From Oscillospiraceae bacterium (GTDB taxonomy: Bacteria; Bacillota; Clostridia; Oscillospirales; Oscillospiraceae): 64,000 nt of DNA. Each line of letters starts with the position of its first letter. Position 1 is the first letter of the stretch. Positions 18,611-29,300 of the stretch are shown here, one piece after another. A model generated the notes under the pieces. The model was given only the letters and a program-made list of their open reading frames with translations, was not told where the DNA came from and ran no database searches. The stretch lies in assembly GCA_017622995.1 (NCBI GenBank), contig JAGAQA010000035.1, positions 32,359 to 96,358 on the forward strand. Direction: 5' to 3'. The position numbers and the translations under genes are program-made.

Positions 18611-19981
18611 TCACGCTTCTTCCTGCAAAGCAGCCAGCAGCTCCCCGGCAGAGGCTTCCAGGGCTTCATCCCCGCTGTTGTCTATTACATTCTGAAAATC
18701 CGCCAGGGCCTTCTCGTTCTGGCCTATGGCGTAATAGCACACGCCCCGGTTGAAAATGCATTCGAAAACATTTTCTTCCCATTGCAGCGCTTCCGTAAAA
18801 TCCTCCGCCGCCTTTTCAAAGGCGCCCATAGCCAGCCGGGAAAGACCCCGGTAATAATAGGCCCCCGCAACAATTGTTCCGGTGTCCAGCGAAGCGGACA
18901 GAGCCGCTTCCGCTTCCTCATACCGCTCTTCCGAGAACAGCAGAATTCCCTCAATCAGAGAGGAGCTTGCCGTCATTTTTTCCTTTTCCTTGGCTTCTTT
19001 TATGGTCTTCTTGATAAAGTCGTAGTCCTGGGTCAGGTAGCCGCACAGAATCGCCTGCTCATAGTATTCCGCGTTGCCCTCATCCGAAAGCCGGGCAGCC
19101 TTCAAAAAATCTTCCCCTCCGGCGGCATAGTCTTCGGAATTGTATTCCCACAGACCGATAATCGCATAGTGCACACCGGTCATGGCTCCGGAATCCAGTG
19201 CCTTTGCCTTGCGGATATCCGCTGCCGCATTCTCTTCCAGACCCATCAGATACTGTACCCTGCCCCGCTCCGCATAGGCAAGGGCCTTTTCCTCGTCATC
19301 CGCCGCGGCAAGAACCATTCTGTTCATGGCTTCCAGGGCGCCCTCCAGATCGCCTCCCAGCTCACAAAGGGAGGCCGCGGTGGAAAGCATCTGACTGTCA
19401 TTGCCGCCCAATTCCAAATAGGTGCCTGCGTCCTGCGCCGCGCCGGAGGCATCCTGGTTCTGATAGCGCAGCTGGGCCCTGAGCAGGTAGGGCATGGGTT
19501 CTTCCGCATTGCAGGCAATGCTGTCGTCAAAGGCCTGACAGGCCTGTGTGGGGTCCTCCCCCAGCATATACACGCAGCCCAGGCGGCTGTACAACTCGGC
19601 CTTCTGGGCATCCTCCTGGCTCAGGGAAATGCATTTGTTCAGGAACCTGGCCGCCCGGTCGTAGTCGGTTTTCGCAATGGCAATTTCCGCTGCCTGCAAA
19701 TGGATGCTGTAGGCATCCACACCGGTCAGCAGGGATTTCAGCCGCTGAAGCCGGCTGTCGCCAAGATAGGGCGTCGTATCCATCAGATACTGGGCCGCGG
19801 CCATCTGATCCGTTCCCCGATACCGCAGCAGAGAAAAGTCAACATTCGTCAGCATACCCAGAAGCATGGCGATGATCAGGGCAGCGGCGGTCAATCGGAT
19901 CCACAGGCCATAACGTCCGCTTTTTTTCGGCTGCTGTGGCTGCTCGGCAGCTGTGTCCTGTGATTTGATCTGTTCCTCCAT
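18611..19981 (-). CDS. Membrane-anchored tetratricopeptide repeat protein
   Basis: The 456-residue product has a short charged cytoplasmic N-terminus (MEEQIKSQDTAAEQPQQPKK), one membrane helix (LTAAALIIAMLLGML) and an otherwise helical body of about ten degenerate TPR units with typical A-x(n)-Y/F-x-x-A/G spacing. Examples are LYSRLGCVYMLGEDPTQACQ, AYYYRGLSRLAMGAFEKAAE and CIFNRGVCYYAIGQNEKALA. TPR arrays hold protein partners; this one would face outward. It has its own strong promoter (20018-20046). It lies downstream of the giant adhesin gene on the same strand, separated by a hairpin cluster. A role as scaffold or assembly factor for that surface locus is possible but is only inferred from position. 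Confidence 0.88.
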   Translation of the reverse strand: MEEQIKSQDTAAEQPQQPKKSGRYGLWIRLTAAALIIAMLLGMLTNVDFSLLRYRGTDQMAAAQYLMDTTPYLGDSRLQRLKSLLTGVDAYSIHLQAAEIAIAKTDYDRAARFLNKCISLSQEDAQKAELYSRLGCVYMLGEDPTQACQAFDDSIACNAEEPMPYLLRAQLRYQNQDASGAAQDAGTYLELGGNDSQMLSTAASLCELGGDLEGALEAMNRMVLAAADDEEKALAYAERGRVQYLMGLEENAAADIRKAKALDSGAMTGVHYAIIGLWEYNSEDYAAGGEDFLKAARLSDEGNAEYYEQAILCGYLTQDYDFIKKTIKEAKEKEKMTASSSLIEGILLFSEERYEEAEAALSASLDTGTIVAGAYYYRGLSRLAMGAFEKAAEDFTEALQWEENVFECIFNRGVCYYAIGQNEKALADFQNVIDNSGDEALEASAGELLAALQEEA

Positions 19982-20017
19982 GGCTCAATACCTTTCCGCT
20001 TTCATAAGTCTGATTGT

Positions 20018-20046
20018 ATTATACATAACCCGCACCCCGGTGACAA
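20018..20046 (-). promoter_or_regulatory. Sigma-A promoter of the TPR gene
   Basis: On the minus strand TTGTCA (20046-20041), 17 bp and TATAAT (20023-20018) lie about 37 bp upstream of the ATG at 19981. Confidence 0.8.
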
Positions 20047-20061
20047 GCATTTTCGCAGACA

Positions 20062-20326
20062 GTCCTCCGCCATGGAATCCATGGCGGAGGACGCAGTCTG
20101 TCAATAAAGCCTCGCAGAGTTCGCTGCGTCAGCAGCGAAAAGAATCTTAATCATTTTCTGCCGGGGCGCGTACCTGGCAGAAAATACCTCTCAGGCTGCA
20201 AGTGTGGAATTTGTTCGCCTATGGCGAACAAATTATGCGCGCGGCAGACTGCAAAAACTGGCGGAAAAGCCCGAAGGGGTTTTCCGACAAGTTCAGTCCT
20301 CCGCCATGGAATCCATGGCGGAGGAC
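20062..20326. repeat. Cluster of six hairpins bounded by two identical 31-nt palindromes
   Basis: GTCCTCCGCCATGG-AAT-CCATGGCGGAGGAC occurs at 20062-20092 and again, identical, at 20296-20326. Between them are four more stems: 20120-20139 (TTCGCTGC/GCAGCGAA), 20153-20185 (ATTTTCTGCC/GGCAGAAAAT), 20208-20234 (12-bp arms, AATTTGTTCGCC) and 20262-20286 (CGGAAAA/TTTTCCG). The right-hand palindrome begins 12 bp after the giant gene's stop. None has a clear U-tract. No coding sequence is seen. It may act as an mRNA 3' barrier or be a small palindromic mobile unit. Confidence 0.85.
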
Positions 20327-20337
20327 GCTTATGGGGT

Positions 20338-23300
20338 TCAAAGCTCGCTGACAAGGTCAACGGTGATGGAAGACGCTGTGCTTTGTGCCGTAAAGATCAC
20401 GTATCCGTTGGCAACAACGCCGGTCATTTCACGGACAGCTCCATCCTCTTCAACCGTCACCGTATAGCGGCAGCCGTTGTAGGCGCTGCCCACATGGTAG
20501 CGGTAGATCAGGAGCCTGCCTGCGTATCTGCCAGCCGTATCCCGTTCAATCACCGGGATACGCACGCCGTCGGAAAGGATCCGCTCCACAATATGGTCGA
20601 TTGCCACACAGTAGTCAAACAGGGTTTTGCCGGGAACCCTTATGGTGAGACGGGTCAGCTTCTGCGCGTCACCGAACTGGTCCTTCCGCAGCTGCTCCGT
20701 GCCCACCCACAGGAAGGCATCCTTCAGATCGCGGCCGAAGACCTCCAGCCCGGTTCCAGGTCTCAGATACTTCTCCAGCGTGCCATCGGCCCTGCGGACG
20801 AAGTATTCTCTTTGATCCGGGTCGTCCCAGAGTTTGTCAAGCCCATGGCCCTCCGTCTGCTCGCTGGCTCCCGTATCAACGATTCTGCGGATGAAGCTGA
20901 GGCCATAGACAGAGGTTGCGATGATGCCGCCCGCGGCCCGGATTGCAAGCTCCGCATCCACAAAGCCGATATTGCCGCCCATATGGATGGTCACGTTGCC
21001 GCCGGAATCAATATCGATTCCGCCGCCGGATACCAGATTGCCGGGGCCGTCAATGGACACATCAGTGCCAGCCTTGATGCCGTCGATCACCAGATCGCTC
21101 TTTCCGCTTGTGATGTCCACAGCTTCGCCTGCAGTCACCTGAATGCGGTCCACATACACATCCACAGCTACGCTGCCGCCGGCCTGAATCTCCAGTTCCT
21201 CGCCGCGGATGGCTGTACCGGGCTTCTGGTCGATGCTGCCGTCGGTGGTGATGTCCACGGAGCCCTCCGCAATCACGTCACCCAGAGACACGTTGTCTTC
21301 CAGATCAACCGCAATGTTGTCGCCTGCGGCGCTGAATTCCGTGGCATCGGTGGACCCGACGGTCACATCACCCAGAGAAATCAGGTTCAGGCTGTTCCCG
21401 TTGGTAATCGCCTCACCAATTCGGATCTCCTCCGGGCTGATCAGGCTGATTGTACCGTCCGCTTCCATGTTCAGCTCGCCGCCAACCTGGATGCTCACGT
21501 AGTCCTCATCCGGATTCCGGGTGCTGCCTGCGATGCTTCCGCCGGTGTGGATATCGGCATCGCCGCCAACCTGGATGGCCAGGCTGTCGCCCTGCTGCTG
21601 GGATTTCTGGATTTGGCCGATCAAAGCTTCCAGCGCGGCCTTCTCTTCCTCCAGGCGCTGCTGGGCTTCGGCAATGCTTCCCGGCGTATTCGCGTCGCCA
21701 TTGAGCACCTCCAGCCGGGCCTGGGCCTCACGCAACGCCTTCTGGGCGTTGTCAAGCAGCTCCACAATAGGCTGGTACTTGGCCGCCACATCGGCGGGGG
21801 CGTTTTCCAGAGCCGTTCTGTAATCGTCGCCGAAAGCGTTCTTCAGAATCGTTTCCGCGGCGTCCACATCAGCCTTGGCTCGCTCCACATAATCCGTATA
21901 GGGGGCCGCAGCCTCACGGGCAGCGTCGTAAGCCTTCCGTGCCTGATCGATTTCAGCCGGATTGCCGCCGGCATAGGCATTTTCCAGATTCTGCTTGGCC
22001 TTCTCAAGGGCCGTGAACTTGGCCTCGATGGCCTCCGCCGCCTTCAGCCTTTCCTGTGCCGCCTGGTTCTGCGCGTTGGCCTGGGCAAGGGCGTCCGCCT
22101 TCTCGGTCAGCTCCTGCTGGGCCTTGGTCACCGCTTCCTGTGCCGCGGCGATTGCAGTCTTGTCGCCGCTTGCAAGGGCCTGGGAAAGGGCTTTGTTGGC
22201 CTGGGTCAGGGCTTCCTGGGCATTTTGCTTGTTCTCGGCCGCATCGGCGGCCTTCGCCTGGGCCTGAGCCGCGTTGTCTCTGGCATCGGCCAGCTCCTGC
22301 TTCCGCTTGGCATCCATATCATTGTTCATGATGGCGTTCCACTGGGCCTGCAGTTCATCCAAAACCGCCTGCTGGGCGTTGGTGTCCGCCAGCTGCTGAC
22401 GATACTGTCTGAGCAGCTCCGTCAAACGGGAATCGGAAGCATCCAGAAGGTTTCCGCCGACATCCATCCGCAGGTCGCCCTTTGCCGTCACGTTTTCCGC
22501 CAGCAGATCGCCCTGCTTCTGAAGGAGATTTACATCATCGCCGCTGAGGATCAGGGTGCCGCCCTTGGCTGCGTCCGTGACAATCTCAAAGGGATCTGTT
22601 TGCGTACCCACATCCGCCTGGGTGTGCAGCTCCAGGCTGCCCAGAGACTTGGCATAGCCGGTGAGCGTATCGCTTCCGTCCACGGTTCGGTCATTGACTG
22701 TCAGATTCGCAATGCCGTTGGGATTGTCGGCCCCAATCAGCTCGATTTCGATATGGCGGGAGGTATCCTCAAATTCCAGTTCCAGATCGCCGGTACCCTG
22801 TACATAGACACCGTCCTGGCTGGTGGTTGTCATGAGGGGATGCTCGCCGCTGATCTGCACCCGAAGGGGTCTGCCGCTTTCGCCCACACCGCCTGTTCCG
22901 GCATCCACAGTAACCTGAGAATCGCCGCCTGTGGTATGGATGTTCTGCTGGCCGGAGGCAAGCTCTTCTTCTGTCAGAACGCTGTATACACCGTCCGGAG
23001 CCGTGATGGAAATGTCATCCTTGGCCTGAATCCGGCCGATATGCATGGTGCCTGTCAGTTCGCTGAGGTAGACGGAGCCGTTCTCACTCTCGGCATCGGT
23101 ACGGGTACCGGCCTTGGGATCCAGATAGCGGACCCAGTCGTACCGCACCACAACCTGCAGAGCCGCCAGAGTGGCCTTCTCGTCCGTCAGGAAGTTGTAG
23201 ACACAGCCGTCGGTGGTGTTGGCCTGCCTGGTCAACTGGCGCAGATCCTGAAGGGCCATATGGGTCTTCAGCTCCGTTCCGTCTGCCATCAGCAGCGTCA

Positions 23301-26300
23301 CTGCCACCGTCTGCGTTTCATCGGACAGCTCGTCGTAGCGCTGTGCCAGCTGGATTCCAATAACGCCCTTGCCGGGCAGGGCGCTGCCGCTGACTGTCTC
23401 CTCGGCATTCTGGTTCCTGTAGATATCCTCCACAGGCGCTGTAATCTTACTGGGCGTCACATCCCGCTGCTCCGTAACCAGAGGCTGCTGGGCGGAACCG
23501 ATGCTTCCCTGGGCCTTGAGGCTGATCTCATCGGCCACAACGTTGGCTTTCCCGTCCTCCAGCTTCTTTGCATCGATGGCGCCGTTTACATTCTCGATGG
23601 TCACATCGCCCCGGCGGGACAGGATTTCTCCCACCAGCAGGGGATTGGCTTCCACCTGAATATGGCTTGCCGGATTCGGGTCAAATTCCGAGGTAAGGGT
23701 TCTTCCGCTGTCCACCAGAACATGGATATCGCCTTCGTTGTTCAGATACAGCGCTCCCTCAATCTCGCCGATGAGGATCTGGCTGCTTCTGGCCGGTACA
23801 TCCACAAAGATGTTGTTCAGCATCTGCGTTCCGGCATAGGCATCCAGGGCCAGATCGCCCATTGCCGCCGCCAGGGAAGCCATGGCATTCAGGTTTTCCG
23901 CCGCCGCCTTCCGATCCTGTTCCTCACAGGAGACCGCCAGGGCCAGGGCCGCCTGTTCGGCAGCGTTGACCTTTTCCCCGGCAAGCTTCGCCGCGTTCAG
24001 AACCACTTCCGCCGCTTTTCTCCCGGTCTCCAGACTGGTTTCATGGAATGCGTCATGATTCAAAAGCTTTGTCAGCAGCGCGTCCAGAGCGGTCTGAAGG
24101 GCCGTAGCCTCAGCGGTAAGCTGATCACTGTCGGCTTCCAGCTGCTGTGCCTGGGCGTACAGAGCCTCTGCCTGGTCCATCAGGCCGTTCATTTCCGGAT
24201 CCTCCGCCGCGTAGGCGCGGTAGCTGTCCTCAATGTCCGCCTTGCGCTTGCTCAGCTCCTGAATTCTGGCACGAATGCCCTTTTCCTGTTCCACAAGACT
24301 GTCGTACCTTGCCTTGCATTGGGCCAGCTCTTCCGCCTTTAGGGGCTTCTCCTGTCCCATGCGCTGGGCCAGCTTCTGCTTTTCGGCAAGAATGCTCCGC
24401 AGGGCATCCTCCTGCTCGGTGAGCGCCGTTTCAATGTCCGAAAGACCCTGTCCGTTGGACACCGCGGCGTTGTACAGGGAGGAAAGCACATCCGTTCTGG
24501 TCTGATCGTCCAGAAGCGCAAAGCCATTGACCAGATCATCCGCCGTAAGAGCCTCTCCGTCCTTCCGGTTCAGCGCTGTCCGGATGGCCCCGAGGGTCTC
24601 CTCGGAAAGGAGGACGTTGTAGAACCGCAGATCGGAATGACCCAGGTAGTCCTCTTCACGGATGGAAATCAGCTTTTGTACCATGGCATCCGCATCGGAG
24701 GCCAGGTAGCCCTGGGTAATCGCGTAGTCCCTGATCTCGCTATAAATCCGGTTGTCATCGGAATCCCGCAGGTTGAGATCCGCGTAGAAGCCGCTGACCT
24801 TATCCACCACGATGGTGCAGGGTACGTCTATGTGGGCGAACTGCTCCGGTGTTCCGATGTCCCCCGCGGCGGCCAGCCGCAGCGAGGTGTCACCGTCCAG
24901 CTTCAGCAGCAGGCTGCTGTTGCCGGTAAGGGCGTTGATGCTTCCTGCGGAATCCAGCTCCGCGGCCACATCGGTGCCGACAATCCGGTCCACCCGGATG
25001 TCGTTGTCCTCGGCATCCGCTTCCGCGCCGGTGGTTCTCAGATAGAGCTTCGCGCTGCTTGCCGTGATGGAACCGGTTTCCAGCCCATCGTCCGCAATCA
25101 TCTGAAGCACAGCGTTTTCCCCGGAGGTGCCTGCCAGCAGGATATCCTCCCGGCAGACATCGGCATCATGTCCCAGCACGGAAACCCCGCCCTTTTCGGA
25201 CTGGAGCCGGACCTTGGACCCATCCTGGATGGTCAGTGCCCGATCCGCAATGTTCTGGCCGTACTGGTCAATGTGCTCCTGGGTTCTGTCGGAGAGATTG
25301 TAGCTGATGTCAATTGCTCCGCCCGTCTGCACGTTCAGCTCGCTGATTCCGTGGGCCGTATAGACCTCACCCTGGGGCGTCAGCGCACCACTCACCTTAA
25401 TATTGTTCGCGATGAAGCCGCCGTCTGTAGCGGTAATGTTCATCACGGTGCCGTAGGCGTGCTCCGCGGGATCGGGAATGGCTGCTTCCGTCATCTGGGT
25501 GTATTGGCCGTCCACCAGCTTATAGACCCGGTCATGGTACACATTGCCGGTAGCCGGAGTCAAGCCGTCATCCAGTTTGATCCGGTCGTTGGGGGTATTC
25601 AGCTCCATTTCGGGGATCCGAACACCCTTTGCCGCCTGAATATCCACAGTGGACGCAGTTGCATACAGATCCAGGGTATTGGAGGAAGAAACGTCTCCGT
25701 CCATATTTTCAATGTGGACCATGCCGTTTCTGGAGGTGATGTCCACACCGGTCTGGACGTACTCATAAACGCCATCCATCAGCAGGTGGATGTAGAAATC
25801 CTCGTTGGACCAGAGGATCTGTGCGGCGGGTACCGCGCTGGCGCTGTCCGCGTCCAGGCAGACCACAGTCACATCGCCATCCAGGTTGATGGGGAATTTG
25901 CTGCCCAGAATGTACCAGGTCTTGGAATTGACATCTCCGGTGCAGTCATCAATGGCCGCGAAGCTGGTCTCCACATACACCCGGTCCGTGCGGACATCGC
26001 CGCCCAGTGCCGTCAGCTCTGCCACACTGTTCTTGACCAGGTAGCGGCTGGGCTGGAGCTTGTCGCCGATGCCGTCTCCGTCGGTGTCCATGAAGTAGTC
26101 CGCCACAATGATGCCGCCGGCGTTGGAGGTCAGGTTCGCATTGGTACTGTTGGTCAGCAGAAGGCCGTCTCTTACCTGAATGTCGCCAAGGGCGGAGACC
26201 GTCAGATCCGCGTTGTCCGTGAACCAGCTGTCATAGTAATTCCGGGCGCCCACATTCAGCAGCTTCTGGGCATCTATGAAGTCGGAGGAGAGATGATCGT

Positions 26301-29300
26301 CCTTCTGGATGCCGTCGGCCGCGATCTGGTAGAAGTCTCCGCTTCTTTCCAGAACGAGGACACCGGCATAGTCCGGAAGGTAACCGGAAGCATTTTCATC
26401 AGAGGAGCCGATGTAGAGGCTGTATCTTCCTCTGTCGGTATATCCCGTCAGGTCGGGAGCGGTCTCCAGCTTCACAAACCGCAGGCTGTCGCCGCTGCCC
26501 TCCAGGGCATACCACTGGCCGTCCTGCAGGAAGAAGGCGCTTCCGTCCCCGGCGGTGTAGACACTGTAATCGTCGTGGGTGCTGTCCACCGCGCCGTTCC
26601 GGCTGGTGAGGAACGCACCCCGCTTCTGCTGGGTATTGCCCACCGTCTGGCTGCCGTGCATATCCCGCAGGACAAGCACATTCTCCATCCGGTCCTCACC
26701 GGAAGCCTCGTCACCGGTTTCGTTGAAGATCCGCAGATCCTGCCATACGTCAATCTCCAGACGGCTCCGGTCCGCTTCCACGTAGTCTGCCGTAAACTTG
26801 CCGCCTCCGGTGATGCTGCCGGAACCGGGAAGGGCATAGCCATTGGCATCGCTCAGGCTGGTGAATGCCGCCGTGGCGTCTTCCAGATCCAGGGTGCCAA
26901 GGGTGATGTCGCCCGCCGTATGCACCTGGACAGCAGCGCTGTCGGATGCGGTCAAATCGGTAATCTGCGCGGTGCCGTCACTGGTAACGGTGACTGCGGA
27001 GCCTGTGAGATCCATGCTTTCGGATTCAAAGGCCGTGGCCACATCTACGGTGACGTTGGCGCTTTCGGTTGCCGTCAGATTTGTGATCTTCCCGGTGCCG
27101 TCACTGGTAACGCTGACCGTGGAGCCTGTGACTTCCATGCGTTCGGATTCAAAGGCCGTGGCCACGTCTACTGTGACGTTGGCGCTTTCGGTTGCCGTCA
27201 AATCGGTGATCTTTCCGGTGCCGCCGCCGGTGACGCTGACCTCGGAACCCGTCACCTTCATGGTTTCGGATTCGAAGTTAGAGTCCACGTCTACGGTAAC
27301 GCTGGCCTTTTCGGTGGCTGTCAGATTGGTGATCTTTCCGGTGCCGCCGCCGGTGACGCTGACCGTGGAGCCCGTCACATCCATGGTTTCGGATTCAAAG
27401 GCCGTGGCCGCGTTTACGGTGACGCTGGCATTGTCGGATGCGGTCAGCTCCGTTACCGTTACGCTTCCGCCGGTGCTGGTAAGCTCGGTGGTTCCGCCCG
27501 CGGTGTTCAGCTCTTCTACGGTGATGCTTTCGGCCGCCTGAAGAACCGCCTTGCTGTTGCCGGTGCTGTTCTGGTCATCCACACCCAGATAGGTGAAATA
27601 CAGTGTTCCGTCGGTGGAAATGTCCGCCAGGCCGCCGTTGATGACCCGCAGGCTGCCGCAGGTAATATCCACCTTGTCCGTAGAATCCTGGGCTTTGCCC
27701 ACCACCTTGTACTCCACACCATCCACGATGATGTTTTCCGGTGTCAGTGTGGTATCCTGGGTCAACACCAGATAGGTATTTACCGCGATTGTCTCGGCGT
27801 TATCGGGGGTCCGGACCTTCACGGTGCCGTTTGCCGCGTCGATGATCAGCGGATCGGTGCCGCTGGTGCCAAGGGATGCCTTGTCACCCTGGGCGATGAG
27901 GATCACATCGCCGCCGTTGGTCTGGATGTTCTGCAGGGTCTTGTCGGTATTGCCGTTTACCAGGCTTGCCACAGGGCTGCCCAGCGTAACGGTAACATCC
28001 TCGAGGGCGCCTTCCGTCCCAATCTGGCCGATGGCATAGTCTGTCTTCGTGGTGGTGTTTTCCACGATCTTGACATCCATCTGGGAATCATCCGTTCTGG
28101 TGATGACACCGTTGGACTTGGCCAGCACACCGCTCTGGGGCATAGCGAAGCAGAGATTGCCGTCATTATCGTGGCTGATGACCAGATAGACCTTACCGCC
28201 AAAGGTGACGGTGGTGGTGCCTGCGGCTCTGAGACGGAAGGAAGAAGTCTCCTGTGCGGCTGCCCAGCAAGGCGTTTCGGCATCCTTGGGCAGATACCAG
28301 TAACTGCCTTGAATATCCACACAGATTTCCGGTGTCAGCCGTTCCAGGAAGACTTTCTCTTTCTCCAGAATCTGGATGGCAGGGACATTGTCGGTGGTGG
28401 GTGCAACGGTATAGAGAATTTCGTTGGATTCACCCACGCTCAGCGGTGTCAGAACGCCGTCCTCGAACAGAGCCAGAAGGTTGCCCATCCGCAGGTACAG
28501 CTTGCCGTTATGGCGAATCATACCGTTGATGTCGTACTCCAGCTCCCGGGCCTGCCCCATGGTGCCAAAGCTTGTGGCAGTGATGTGATCGGAAGTATAA
28601 TTCGTGCCGTCGAATCTGGACTCGAATACCACACTTCCGTTTTCCATCACCAGATTCACCGCCAGACCGCTCTTCGTCAGGTAGAGCGTGTCGGTGATGC
28701 GGTAGCCGGGGGCCGGGGTTTGGTTCTTCGTGGGAACCAGTACGGTCTTGATGGGAACGGGCTGTTCCTTTGCAATGGGGCCGTCAATGGTCAGGGTGGA
28801 GCTGCCGCCGGGGTTGCTGCTGCCCGGACGGAGCACCAGAACGCCGGATGCCAGGTTCTCATTTGTCACATAGCTCTTGGGAACGAAGGTAGGCGCGCCC
28901 TCGCCACCTCTGTAGATGGCGCCGCCTGCAAACTGGGTGCCGTCTGCATAGGTAAGAATCTCCTTACCGGTAGGTTTATAGAGTTCTTCCTTGGCAGTGC
29001 TCAGATCCTCATTTCCATCATAGGTATTGTACTTTGTCTCACTGTAATAAAGGCCTTTGCTGCCGCTCTTGTACTGGATTTCATTGTACTTCGTGAACGT
29101 ATGCGCCGTCTCATCAGAAAGATAGTACAGATACCCATCCTTGGTGCTGGTGTTATAGAACAGGGGCTTGCCGGGATCCACGACGTTGTTATCGGAACCC
29201 AGTTTGACCCCCTCCAGGTTGAACTGGAATTTGTTTCCGGTTTCCGCATCCGCCTGGGCATAGACCAGAGCCGCGTAGTCCGTAACAACGATTTCCTTTC

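Noticed and set aside
20221-24342. Other long plus-strand frames over the giant gene (also 45188-51558)
   Set aside because: They are antisense to a gene with signal peptide, ribosome site and coherent repeats, and encode His/Gln/Val-rich sequence without domains.
26915-27485. CRISPR array
   Set aside because: The repeats are contiguous 123-bp coding units without unique spacers, and no cas gene is present.
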